Below, piece by piece: positions 33,234 to 42,568 of a DNA stretch of 58,739 nucleotides (positions within the stretch are counted from its first letter, which is position 1; every line of letters begins with the position of its first letter). Both the position numbers and the translations under genes were made by a program. The notes under the pieces were generated by a model that was given only the letters and a program-made list of their open reading frames with translations, did not search any database and was not told where the DNA came from. The DNA comes from Nitrospirales bacterium (GTDB lineage Bacteria; Nitrospirota; Nitrospiria; Nitrospirales; UBA8639). Location of the stretch: the NCBI GenBank assembly GCA_021604365.1, contig BQIZ01000002.1:1-58739 (forward strand), written 5' to 3'.

Positions 33234-35516
33234 TTAATTCACCGTCTGTTCCGATGGATTGGCTTCAGATGCCTGGTCTGTCTGCGTTTTCACATCCTGA
33301 GAAATTTTAGGAAAGGCAATGTCCTGCCCTGTAAAGATTTTCTTGGGATTCCGAATGTTGGGGTTGTACTCGAGGACACGTTGAACGTAGCTCGGATGAG
33401 ACGATCCATAGACAACCTTGACCAATTTTTCTAAGGTATCCCCCTCTTGTACGGTGGCCACCGCATAGGGGGAATCGCGTTTGGTCTCAACTTTGATTGC
33501 ATTCGGTTTGGGTTGTGTGGAAGAGCGCGCAAAGAATTTTTTCGAAGAAGGTAATTCCTTAGCTTTAACCGGGACCAAAGGCTCGTCTGCCTCAGGCACC
33601 TTCTTTTTATCGACGCTTTGTAAGGGCGGAAAGATAATTTTTTGCCCCGGATACATTCTTCGTACGCTCGCAATATGCCGATTATGTTCAAGAACGAATT
33701 GAACGGTAGATGGACTAGAGACCCCATACACATCATGCAATAACTTTGTTATTGTGTCACCCTTTTTCACGACCCTGGTGACTGGTGAAGATGATGAGGC
33801 AACCACTTCAGGCATACTTGAACTTTCCTGAAATGGCACCCGTGTTTGAGGGACGGGGACTGAAGGAGAATTATCTTGGCTACGTGGACTCATTTGTTCT
33901 TCAGCGGCTTCTGTGGGTTGTCCTGCACGCTCACTGAAGGTTTCAGGACTCATTTGAACCAGATTGGCCTCACTGAAATTTTCAGATGGTGGTTTTTCCT
34001 CATCCTGTACCACCGGAGTTCGCTCAACCATACTACTTGCTTCAGCCGGCGCAATCCCTTCTTCCTGAATTAAAAGCTCAGGGAGGTCTTGTCGGGTGGA
34101 CTGGTTAAATTGGGCTTCTGTTTTATCCTGACCAATTCTCGCTCCCTCTATCATGCTGTTGGCTTCAGCCTTCACTAGAACCTCTTCCTGCGTGGAGAGA
34201 TCGAAATGTTCTTGTTGGAGGGGAAGGATTCCAGGCGATACCGTCTCGGAGGTTGAGGATACCACTCGCTCATCTGAAACTAGAGGTGACTCAAGCTGGA
34301 AGTTATCCGGGGGCATTCCGGCAAGCAGGAGGTCTTCTTGATTGTCAGGGTTGCTATGTTTTTCGACATGGGGTTGAGTCGTGGTTGATTCGGAATTCGA
34401 ACCGACCCGGGTTTGTAATTTCTTAAAGACTTCAGATACTGATTGCGTTAAAAAGGTCTGTGCTCTTTCGGTCAAAGTCGGACCTGTTTGAGGAGGGGAT
34501 GGGGTATATTCCTGTACACTAAGAAGATCTTGATCAGATGCGAGGTCTTGTTTCGGATTCTCCTTATCTGTACCCGGTTGTCCAATCGTATGTATTGAAG
34601 GGATATCCGAAAATTTTGATTTATTCAGAGGCAGGAGGGCAATTAGTCCAAGGACAAGGATGAGAGCCAAGCCAATCAGGGGGACTAATTTCCAGAGTGA
34701 GTGGGCGGGTCGGCCGGTCAGGTCACCGATCACCTCTTTGGCAATTTTAGCTGTCACCAAAGCTGTGTTATACCCAAAGGCCGTGACCAGAGCATTATCA
34801 CAGAGAATATTCAGGCGCCGGGGAATCCCCTTGGCTTCTTGCACAATTAGGGCTAAGGCTGAGTTTGTAAAAATCTTTTTCCCTTCCCCCCCGGCCCTGT
34901 CCAACCGATGCCGGATATATTCAAAACTTTCCGGCTTGGAGAGGGGCTGAATGATGGCTCGTACGGCAATGCGTTGCCGTAACTGCCGGAGTTCATACTG
35001 ATCGAGAAGGGTATCTAATTCCGGTTGACCCAACAGCACAATTTGAATGAGCTTGTCTTTTGGAGTTTCCAAGTTTGACAACATTCGCAGATGCTCTAAG
35101 GTTTCTACCGGCATATTTTGCGCTTCGTCAATCAAGAGCACCACGGTCCGGCCTTCCCGATATTTTTCTATGAGGACGAAATGCAGTTGTTCCAACACTT
35201 CGGCATCGTCCCCCTCAATGGGGGTGTGTCCCAGTTCACGCAGCAGGGTCTTGAGTAAGTTGGTAAATGATAGGTTGGGATTGAGGAGATACACGGTTTC
35301 CTGATTGGCCTGCTGATTTTGATTCAGAAACGATCGGAGAATCGTCGTTTTTCCCAGACCAACTTGGCCCGTGACGGCAATAAACCCTTTTTTTTCCTTT
35401 ATCCCATAGATCAGCGCTCCCAACGCCTGTTTGTGGCCGGGACTGAGAAACAGGAAATCCGGATCCGGGGTGGTATTAAATGGTTTGGTCCGTAACCCGA
35501 AAAAATTAAAATACAT
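33234..35516 (-). CDS. Secretion-type AAA+ ATPase with transmembrane segment and two C-terminal LysM domains
   Basis: A 760-residue protein with an ExeA/GspA-like AAA+ domain (1-~265), the type repeatedly found in exosortase/EPS loci. It has Walker A GQVGLGKTT (50-58), Walker B VVLLIDEAQNM (~123-133) and RQRIAVRAIIQPLSKPE. One membrane helix lies at ~276-298 (LVPLIGLALILVLGLIALLPL region). A long acidic low-complexity linker (~300-580) follows, then two LysM domains (~590-645 VVKKGDTITKLLHDVYG; ~692-740 VQEGDTLEKLVKVVYG). The ATPase would sit in the cytoplasm and the LysM domains in the periplasm, where LysM binds GlcNAc-containing glycans. It is the first gene of the - strand EPS unit. Confidence 0.88.
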   Translation of the reverse strand: MYFNFFGLRTKPFNTTPDPDFLFLSPGHKQALGALIYGIKEKKGFIAVTGQVGLGKTTILRSFLNQNQQANQETVYLLNPNLSFTNLLKTLLRELGHTPIEGDDAEVLEQLHFVLIEKYREGRTVVLLIDEAQNMPVETLEHLRMLSNLETPKDKLIQIVLLGQPELDTLLDQYELRQLRQRIAVRAIIQPLSKPESFEYIRHRLDRAGGEGKKIFTNSALALIVQEAKGIPRRLNILCDNALVTAFGYNTALVTAKIAKEVIGDLTGRPAHSLWKLVPLIGLALILVLGLIALLPLNKSKFSDIPSIHTIGQPGTDKENPKQDLASDQDLLSVQEYTPSPPQTGPTLTERAQTFLTQSVSEVFKKLQTRVGSNSESTTTQPHVEKHSNPDNQEDLLLAGMPPDNFQLESPLVSDERVVSSTSETVSPGILPLQQEHFDLSTQEEVLVKAEANSMIEGARIGQDKTEAQFNQSTRQDLPELLIQEEGIAPAEASSMVERTPVVQDEEKPPSENFSEANLVQMSPETFSERAGQPTEAAEEQMSPRSQDNSPSVPVPQTRVPFQESSSMPEVVASSSSPVTRVVKKGDTITKLLHDVYGVSSPSTVQFVLEHNRHIASVRRMYPGQKIIFPPLQSVDKKKVPEADEPLVPVKAKELPSSKKFFARSSTQPKPNAIKVETKRDSPYAVATVQEGDTLEKLVKVVYGSSHPSYVQRVLEYNPNIRNPKKIFTGQDIAFPKISQDVKTQTDQASEANPSEQTVN

Positions 35517-36753
35517 CGCGTATTCCTACTTATGCGTTTCTGAGCATCGCTCGCTTATAAATGGATGCCTAGATCTCTGCAACTGTCCTGTCTTTCGGGT
35601 ACCTGCCCCCTGCTTCATATTTAGTCAACAAGGCCACACCGGTGACAGTTACGATCATTCAGGAAAGGGAGAAACAATTTTTTTGTTGCTTTCGTTCTAA
35701 ATACCCTTAATTTATGGGAACATCGTCGATTGATGTACAGTCGTTTTGATTCTGTCAGTCCACAATCAAACCGATGTTCACATGGCCTTCCACAATGAGT
35801 TCAGACACTGCACTTGGGGGAAAGAACGAAGATCCGAACTTCGCAAACTTCTTCGCATGCACCGCACTTAAGAATGAAAAAAAATTGAGGGGTTTAGTCT
35901 ATCCAGATACGCCATTTTGGGTAAAAAAGGTATGAAAATGAGGCTGAAAAAACATTAAGAATATGTACTGTATAAATAATTAGCGATTATAACGAAAAAT
36001 ATCAATATATAGCTAGTGATTTCCTATAAGGAGACAACGCTGATTTTAATAACCAAGTCACCTTCTCTCAAGGGAAGAATCGGGCCCCCGAAGGATCTTA
36101 GGGTGGCAGGCCATGGCGGTCGCTCTTGTGAAAATCCTGGCGACCAAGGCTGGATGGTTTCCCAGTTTCCGCATCGACGGAATGCTTAAGTGTGTTCATT
36201 TTCCACACTTCAAATCTCTTAAATGGTCAACCATTGGTGGAGGGCCTTTTAAACTCGCTTCCAGGCCCCGGTTTCCTCTATACGTGTAATGGTCGCTCTG
36301 TTCCTCCCGGTAGATATTAGAATGATAATCAAGGGTTTTTGATAGTTTGACTTTCCCGGGAAAGTTGAGGATAGTAGCCGCAGCGTAGTGTGAAAATGAC
36401 ACACATTTGTCCTTTATACTGTATCATTTCCAGGAGGCATCCCACGGAAAATGGGACCGTACGGAAATTTTGGTTCGACCCATTCGATTTTGCTCTCAGA
36501 GCAGACCCTAGAAGGCTCCGGGCCTCTCCTTTTCATTCTGAGAGCCACGAAGGATCTGTGCCCAGGTCGACCGGGCTATGGCTTAACTAGATGCTTCGCG
36601 CAGTTCAGCATGACAATTCTATTAGGGATATCTCCCACCTGTTTTCTTGTCATTCTCAGACGTTCAATGGACCTCATCAGGATTCATCCGTTCAGAGTAA
36701 TGAGCGCTGTAGGGTGTCGAACCCTATATTCTGCATGATCCGGGAAATGTTCC
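35517..36753. other. Long intergenic region between divergent EPS and sensor genes
   Basis: 1.2 kb separates the divergently read AAA+ gene (left) and the hybrid kinase (right). The part near 35880-36030 is AT-rich and could hold promoters for both. A 58-codon frame at 36113-36289 (+) has a weak ribosome site and no recognisable content. A stem-loop repeat lies at 36532-36614. No RNA gene was recognised. Confidence 0.5.
36532..36614. repeat. Long imperfect stem-loop, relative of the repeat at 769-808
   Basis: The left arm (36532-36557, TTCATTCTGAG...GAAGGATCT) pairs with the right arm (36589-36614, AGATGCTTCGCG...CATGAC) with mismatches. CGAAGGATCTGTG-CCAGG is shared with 769-808. It looks like an extragenic palindromic repeat. 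Confidence 0.5.
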
Positions 36754-39700
36754 ATGAAGAAAAAGTCGCACACTTCCGTTCAAAAGTTTGAGGGTACACG
36801 GGAGAGCAAGTCGTTTATTCCGCCTCTGGCTCCTGATGAACTTGAGGCCAAGAATGCCAAAATGAAAGAAATAGAGAGTCGACTCCTCCAATGTGTATTG
36901 GAGCAAACGGGTGAAGCTCTGGTTGTTTGTGATGCATCAGGAAATATTCTTCGAACCAGCCGGGCAGTCTATCATTACTACCAATATCCGTGTGTGCAAC
37001 AGCCCTTCCATGAAATCTTTCATCTGTCCTTCTCTACAAACCGGACAGAACATCTGTCAGCCATCTCTTTCCCAAATTTGAGTAAGAAGTTTTTTGCACA
37101 GGTACTGAACGGAGAGACCTTTCGCCATGAAAAGGTCCAACTGGAAAAACAAGATGGAACAATTGTCCCGGTCTTGTTCAGTGCCAGCCCCATCAAAGAC
37201 GAAGATCAGAAGATTCTGGGCGGAATTGTGACGTTGGTGGATAACGATTCCCGGAACCGTACCGACCATATCCTTCATCGTCATAATGAGGTGCTGGAAC
37301 ATATCATCAACGATCACTCTCTCTCAGTCATTCTGGAAAATCTTTGTCTGGAAATTGAGCATCATTTCGGTCCAGGTGTCCTGGCCTCCATTCTTTTGCT
37401 GGATGAGGAAGGCTGTCAACTTCGACATGGTGCTGGCCCGTCTCTTGCCGATAGTTACAAACAAGCTATAGATGGCATTACCATAGGTCCGGAGGTCGGT
37501 GCCTGTGGTGCGGCGGCCTATCAGAAACAGGCTGTCATTATTCAGGACATTTCTACGCATCCGAATTGGTCGAATTATAAGGATTTGGCCGAAAGCCATG
37601 GGTTGCGGGCATGCTGGTCGATGCCCATTCTGGCCAGTGACGGGAATGCGCTTGGGACCTTTGGCACGTATTATACGAGTCCCAGAGTTCCGACTGATGA
37701 AGAAATTGAGTTTGTGGAACTTCTTGCCCATTCTGCCTCCATTGCCATCGAAAAAGTGAGGGCGAAAGATCAGTTACGACAGCAGACTCATGCGTTGGAA
37801 GTGGTGAATCGGATTGGTAATTCGCTGGCAGCGGAATTGAATTTAGAGAAACTCGTCCAATCCGTTACGGATGCCTGTCGTGAATTAACCGGAGCGGAAT
37901 TCGGGGCATTTTTTTACAATGTCATGGATGAAAAAGGAAAATCTTTTGTTTTACATACGATTTCCGGAGTTCCTCGTGAAGCATTTGAACGGTTCCCGAT
38001 GCCAAGGAATACACCAATTTTCGCTCCGACATTTTCGGGTGAGGCTGTCGTTCGAATTGCCGACGTGACGGTCGACCCCCGATATGGACAGTTGCCTCCC
38101 CACCACGGCATGCCGCCCGGCCATCTTCCCGTCAAAAGCTATCTTGCGGTTCCGGTCGTTTCCCGCACCCAGGAAGTGTTGGGAGGATTATTTTTCGGTC
38201 ATTCACAGCCCAACGTCTTTACCCAAACTGCGGAGATGATGGTGAACGGCATCGCATCGGGAGCCGCCATTGCCATCGATAATGCCCGCCTCTACCAATC
38301 CGCCCAGAATGAAATAGGACAGCGAAAACATACAGCAGAAAATCTGAAACGGTTGGCGTCAATAGTCGAATCATCTCAGGATGCCATTTATAGTATCAAT
38401 ACGGACGGCATCATTATGAGTTGGAATAATGGGGCCGAAAAGATGTATGGCTATACCGCTTCTGAAATGTTTGGTTCGTCTTTTTCCTGTCTCCATGTCT
38501 CGGACGCCCGCCAGTCCGCTTCTTCCCAGTTGGATTTTATTCTGAAACAAAAGGGCAACATGACTCATGAAGTGCTCCGGAGGAAAAAAAATGGCGTGGT
38601 GTTTCCTGTGTCGTTATCGATTTCTCCAATCGTAGACGTGAATGGAGTCCTGAGCGGACACTCCTTGATTGAACGTGATGTTTCCGAACAAAAACGCATT
38701 GGAGAAGCCCTTCAAACGAGTGAAAGCCGTCTCCATGCCATTTGGGAGAATTCGCCTACTGTGAAATTTGTGAAAGATTTAGAGGGAAAATACCAACTGG
38801 TTAATAAACGGTTTGAATCGATTTTCCAAAAATCGCGTGAAATAATAATTGGACAAACAGATTGGGACCTCATGAGTCCGGCGTTTGCCAGTCAACTCGT
38901 CGCGCATGATCAGCAGGTTCTCGGCAGTCGAATACCGCAGGAATTTGAGGAACAGATACAATCCCCGGATGGAGTAGGCACCTATCTGTCAACGAAATTC
39001 CCCTTATACAATGCCGATGGCACTCCTTATGCCGTTTGTGGAATCGCGACCGATATTACGGCAAGAAAACGGGCAGAGCAGGAACTGCAAGAGTTGAACG
39101 AGACCCTGGAACGGCGGGTGATGGATCGGACTCGCGATCTGGTGGGATATCAGGAAAATTTGCGAGGGATGGCCTCTGAGTTGGTTGTCACGGAACAACG
39201 GGAGCGCCGTCGTTTGGCCACTGAACTGCATGACTATCTGGCGCAATTGCTTGTGGTGTGTCGGATGAAACTGACTCAGGCCAGGAATGATTGGAGCCTT
39301 CCTGCATTAAAGACGAATCTGGAAGAAATAGATAATATCCTGTCCGATTCGCTTTCCTACACACGCACTTTGATTGCCGAGCTCAGTCCCACCATATTGT
39401 ATGAACTGGGTCTGGTTCCCGCTCTGAAATGGTTGGGGCAGCAGATGGAGCGACATGGCCTACATGTGCAGGTGCAGGCAAGTGATCAGTCCGTCCGCCT
39501 TCCTGAAGATCATGCTATTTTTGTGTTTCAGGCTGTTCGCGAATTGCTCTTCAATGTTATCAAGCATGCCGGTGTCACCAATGCGACCGTTTCTCTTGAT
39601 GGTCATTCCGAACAGGACCTGGAAGTTCTGGTTCAGGATGGGGGCCATGGATTTCAGCCGACCTTGGAATCCACGGATTATACGAATCCGGGGAAATTCG

Positions 39701-40266
39701 GCTTGTTTAGTATTCGAGAACGGGCGGAGGCGTTGGGTGGTTTCCTTTTCATCGAATCCGCCCCAGGGCAGGGAACTCAGGCCAAACTCGTCGTTCCCTT
39801 CCAAGCGACCTCTGCACCGGTGTCGGCGAATTCCGCATTGGCGGAATCTCTCAAGCCGCCGAATCAATTGTTGCCACGACCTTCAAAAAAGAAAGTCCTC
39901 CGAATACTTCTGGTTGATGATCATGCCATGATTCGTCAAGGAATCCGGACGTTATTGGAACACCATGATGATTTTATGATCGTTGGTGAAGCAAAAAATG
40001 GAGAAGAAGCTCTGGAAGTGACGAACGTGGTTTTTCCTGATGTGGTGGTCATGGATGTCAACATGCCGAAGATCAACGGCATTGATGCGACAAAATTGCT
40101 TACCAAAGAACACCCTTCAATCAGGGTCATAGGATTGTCCGTTCATGAGGACAAGGAGATCGAAAGAATGCTGCTCGAAGCCGGGGCGGCCATGTATGTG
40201 ACCAAAAGCAGTGTTGCCAACACACTGGTCGATGCCATTCGGGATGTCGTGAATCAAACTGGCTAA
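36754..40266 (+). CDS. GAF/PAS hybrid histidine kinase with C-terminal receiver
   Basis: A 1170-residue cytoplasmic sensor with no membrane segment. Order: PAS-like domain (~40-160, VLEQTGEALVVCDASGNILR), GAF1 (~175-335), GAF2 (~350-515), PAS (~530-650, SSQDAIYSINTDGIIMSWNN), PAS (~655-775), coiled coil, HisKA_3/NarX-type dimerisation domain with ATELHDYLAQ (phospho-His ~826), HATPase_c (~895-1010) and receiver (~1047-1165, LLVDDHAMIRQG; phospho-Asp in VVMDVNMPKING). The receiver is NarL-like but no HTH follows, so output is by phosphotransfer. It is a paralogue of the Kai-linked kinase at 44884: the PAS with LEQTGEA, the kinase core and the receiver match closely. A GGGAAA ribosome site precedes the ATG. 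It appears monocistronic. Confidence 0.9.
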   Translation: MKKKSHTSVQKFEGTRESKSFIPPLAPDELEAKNAKMKEIESRLLQCVLEQTGEALVVCDASGNILRTSRAVYHYYQYPCVQQPFHEIFHLSFSTNRTEHLSAISFPNLSKKFFAQVLNGETFRHEKVQLEKQDGTIVPVLFSASPIKDEDQKILGGIVTLVDNDSRNRTDHILHRHNEVLEHIINDHSLSVILENLCLEIEHHFGPGVLASILLLDEEGCQLRHGAGPSLADSYKQAIDGITIGPEVGACGAAAYQKQAVIIQDISTHPNWSNYKDLAESHGLRACWSMPILASDGNALGTFGTYYTSPRVPTDEEIEFVELLAHSASIAIEKVRAKDQLRQQTHALEVVNRIGNSLAAELNLEKLVQSVTDACRELTGAEFGAFFYNVMDEKGKSFVLHTISGVPREAFERFPMPRNTPIFAPTFSGEAVVRIADVTVDPRYGQLPPHHGMPPGHLPVKSYLAVPVVSRTQEVLGGLFFGHSQPNVFTQTAEMMVNGIASGAAIAIDNARLYQSAQNEIGQRKHTAENLKRLASIVESSQDAIYSINTDGIIMSWNNGAEKMYGYTASEMFGSSFSCLHVSDARQSASSQLDFILKQKGNMTHEVLRRKKNGVVFPVSLSISPIVDVNGVLSGHSLIERDVSEQKRIGEALQTSESRLHAIWENSPTVKFVKDLEGKYQLVNKRFESIFQKSREIIIGQTDWDLMSPAFASQLVAHDQQVLGSRIPQEFEEQIQSPDGVGTYLSTKFPLYNADGTPYAVCGIATDITARKRAEQELQELNETLERRVMDRTRDLVGYQENLRGMASELVVTEQRERRRLATELHDYLAQLLVVCRMKLTQARNDWSLPALKTNLEEIDNILSDSLSYTRTLIAELSPTILYELGLVPALKWLGQQMERHGLHVQVQASDQSVRLPEDHAIFVFQAVRELLFNVIKHAGVTNATVSLDGHSEQDLEVLVQDGGHGFQPTLESTDYTNPGKFGLFSIRERAEALGGFLFIESAPGQGTQAKLVVPFQATSAPVSANSALAESLKPPNQLLPRPSKKKVLRILLVDDHAMIRQGIRTLLEHHDDFMIVGEAKNGEEALEVTNVVFPDVVVMDVNMPKINGIDATKLLTKEHPSIRVIGLSVHEDKEIERMLLEAGAAMYVTKSSVANTLVDAIRDVVNQTG

Positions 40267-40351
40267 GCCTTGTGTGTATTGGCTTCCGAGAATCGTTTTA
40301 GACGGGCTTCATTGAGACAAAATCTCACAGTCATAGCAGGATCAATCCTTG

Positions 40352-40371
40352 GATCACATCATCGTGTGATC
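40352..40371. repeat. Inverted repeat GATCACA-N6-TGTGATC
   Basis: Seven-base perfect arms with a 6-base spacer, between the hybrid kinase and the outer-membrane protein gene. The arms resemble the half-sites of CRP/FNR-family regulators (TGTGA-N6-TCACA in the inverse orientation), but the sense is reversed, so a hairpin is equally likely. There is no T-run. Confidence 0.35.
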
Positions 40372-40498
40372 TCATAGGTGTGCTTGCGATTACTACCTGG
40401 CGTAAAAGGTGCCCCCATCTCATCTCTCCCTGAACGACAGGCAATCCAGGTCATCATTGGTACGTTTTTGAGTTTTTTTTAACAGAACTCCAGATTCT

Positions 40499-41368
40499 AT
40501 GCGTATCTCCTGTGTTTTAACCATTACAAGAATTGTACGATCGCTCCCTGGAGCCTTAGGATGGTCACTGTGTGTGATCCTGCTTGGACAGTCCTGGTGT
40601 TATGGGCAGGAAAATGGAGGCGAGCCGACTCCCTTCCGTCCCTGGATTATGGGGCAGGCCGGCTCTTTTTCGGGACCGATCGCGACGGATCGGCCGACAT
40701 TCAGCCTGAGTCCTGCCACCATCCCCGAGGGACGCATTCAAATTGAAACCGGATATACCTTTTCTTTTGAAAAGGCATCTCCCGATGTCAAAACTCATAA
40801 CTTCCCTGAAACCCTTGTCCGTATTGGATTGACCGAGATTGTGGAGCTTCGCGTGGAATGGCCAACCCTGACGTACATTGACAATGGCCAGGATGTGAAT
40901 GGGTTTAATGATCTTGCCCTGGGATTTAAAGTTCAGGTCCTTCAGCAACAGGGGTTTAGGCCACGATTGAGTTTCGTCGGCCGACTGTCGATTCCCACGG
41001 GTGATAAGGATTTTTCCTCGGATCGGGTCGACCCCCTATTCCGGACGATTTTGACGTATGCGTTGAATGAACGGGTGGGGTTATTCGGGACGGTGAATGT
41101 CGGTAGTCCTACTTCTCAGGGCACGCGCTTTGTGCGGGTCTCTTCGTCCCTGGGATTTAGCGCAGCCATTCGGGATCAATTAACCGGATTTGTGGAGTAT
41201 TTCGGATTATATCCCAGAGATGTGGCGAGTGGGAGCGCAAATTTTCTTCAAACGGGGGTGCTCTATCATCTGACATACAATCTTCAACTGGATGCACGCG
41301 TGGGAGGCGGCCTGACTCATGGAAGCGATGATTTCCTGACGGGGGTGGGTATTTCGTGGAGGTTTTAG
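40499..41368 (+). CDS. Outer-membrane beta-barrel protein (MetA-pathway/transporter family)
   Basis: A 289-residue protein with a long N-terminal signal peptide (cleavage probably after WCYGQ, ~36). The mature part has alternating amphipathic strands (RIQIETGYTFSFEKA, FRPRLSFVGRLSIPTGDKDF, RVGLFGTVNVGSPTSQGTRF, LQLDARVGGGLTHGSDDFL) and ends in ISWRF, a terminal aromatic signal for barrel insertion. It matches the pattern of the 'phenol MetA pathway' transporter family, including ATDRPTFSLSPATIPEGRIQ after the signal. No substrate can be inferred. It stands between the hybrid kinase and a convergent TPR gene, probably with its own promoter. Confidence 0.7.
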   Translation: MRISCVLTITRIVRSLPGALGWSLCVILLGQSWCYGQENGGEPTPFRPWIMGQAGSFSGPIATDRPTFSLSPATIPEGRIQIETGYTFSFEKASPDVKTHNFPETLVRIGLTEIVELRVEWPTLTYIDNGQDVNGFNDLALGFKVQVLQQQGFRPRLSFVGRLSIPTGDKDFSSDRVDPLFRTILTYALNERVGLFGTVNVGSPTSQGTRFVRVSSSLGFSAAIRDQLTGFVEYFGLYPRDVASGSANFLQTGVLYHLTYNLQLDARVGGGLTHGSDDFLTGVGISWRF

Positions 41369-41412
41369 CCTTGGTGGAAAGGAAGAAAAAGGGTGTTGTT
41401 CATTTACCTGAT

Positions 41413-41447
41413 ATAGAGGTGAACTCGGGGACGCATGACACCTCTAT
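41413..41447. terminator. Possible bidirectional terminator between convergent genes
   Basis: A 9-base stem, ATAGAGGTG / CACCTCTAT, with a 17-base loop is followed by TCTCTTCT. It lies between the outer-membrane protein gene and the 3' end of the TPR gene. The T-tract is imperfect. Confidence 0.35.
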
Positions 41448-42205
41448 TCTCTTCTGAAGAGTAGGTGCAAAATTTTATTTGTTTCCTGGACGAGTCGATC
41501 CTCATTGGGTGTAGAGGCCTCAGCCAACTCCAGGCGGGAATGGGCCTCTGAAAAGTCCGGTCGTAGACGAATGGCTTGCCGGAGTGCCTTAATGGCATTC
41601 TGGGATTGCCCTTGGGCCATGTACGTCAGACCTAAATCAGAAAAAGCATCAGCATCATCGGGTTTCAGCCTCGTCGCCCTCCCCAGAGCATCCTGAGCCT
41701 CGTGAAATTTTTGTTGAGCCAGAAGTGACCGACCCAGCCAGTATTCGGTCCGGCTATTCCCGCTATCTAACTGCGCGGCTCTTTCAAGCACTTCTTCTGC
41801 TTTCTTCCATTCGTGTTGATCAAGGTAGACGGCTCCCATACCCTGAAACGCACCGGCGAGATCGGGGTCGAGTTGAATCGCGGCCCGATATTCCTCAATG
41901 GCGCCGTTCGGATCTCCCTGCTGGTTGAGTATTTCCGCTAATTTGAGATGAGTAGCGGGGGAATTGACCTGGAAGGCGGGTTCCGCCCTGAGCCATTCAC
42001 GCCTCTTCCGAAGGCCGGCTTCCACACAATCGTTTGTAACCGGTGCGTGGGCGGTGCAGGTCTCTGACGACGGTGGACCGGCAGGGACGCCTTGGAGGAG
42101 TTCCGGATGAGTGGAAAGTGGAGGACCTACAAACCATATCGCGAGAAAAAGCAGGAGGATGGATTGGCAACGGCTGGGCGGCTGAGAAGCTGAACGAGTC
42201 TGCAT
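41444..42205 (-). CDS. Exported TPR-repeat protein
   Basis: From ATG 42205 the product is ~253 residues; a frame open to 42349 would add 48 residues without similarity, and GGGA upstream of 42205 plus the signal sequence (SILLLFLAIWFVGPPLS) favour the shorter start. After the signal lie four or so tetratricopeptide repeats (~85-225: HLKLAEILNQQGDPNGAIEE, GMGAVYLDQHEWKKAEEVL, WLGRSLLAQQKFHEAQDALG, DLGLTYMAQGQSQNAIKALR). TPRs form helical scaffolds for protein-protein contacts; here probably in the periplasm. No enzymatic domain. The partner is unknown. Confidence 0.8.
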   Translation of the reverse strand: MQTRSASQPPSRCQSILLLFLAIWFVGPPLSTHPELLQGVPAGPPSSETCTAHAPVTNDCVEAGLRKRREWLRAEPAFQVNSPATHLKLAEILNQQGDPNGAIEEYRAAIQLDPDLAGAFQGMGAVYLDQHEWKKAEEVLERAAQLDSGNSRTEYWLGRSLLAQQKFHEAQDALGRATRLKPDDADAFSDLGLTYMAQGQSQNAIKALRQAIRLRPDFSEAHSRLELAEASTPNEDRLVQETNKILHLLFRRE

Positions 42206-42568
42206 GTCCCAAACCACTAGGGGATGAAGGGCAAAGGTTCTCTGAACTGAGACGGACGGTATAGACGGAATGGGGAAGAATTTATCGGAATATTCGACAA
42301 ATGAGCCGGGCTTCGGTCGATTCCGTCCATTCTTCTCTGTCCAAACCACATGTTACGGTGTTTTCCAAACTTCTTACGTGACGCATGAAAGTAACTGCCT
42401 CACGCTCAAAGGGAAGTGAGATGTGGTAACACCTTCATGTTTTCAGGGAAATCACCCACCATCCGTTGTTGTTGGAATCTTAAAGTTTGTCACCAATCTG
42501 TATTATTTTTTAAAGGAATTATGTTACATTTTTTCCGTCATTTTTACTATTTCAGGAAATTGTAAATC

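Noticed and set aside
36113-36289. A 58-codon gene
   Set aside because: Weak ribosome site, no known pattern, and it lies in a region with other repeats; no basis to call it coding.
40352-40371. CRP/FNR binding site
   Set aside because: The half-sites are in the opposite sense to the consensus; kept only as an inverted repeat.
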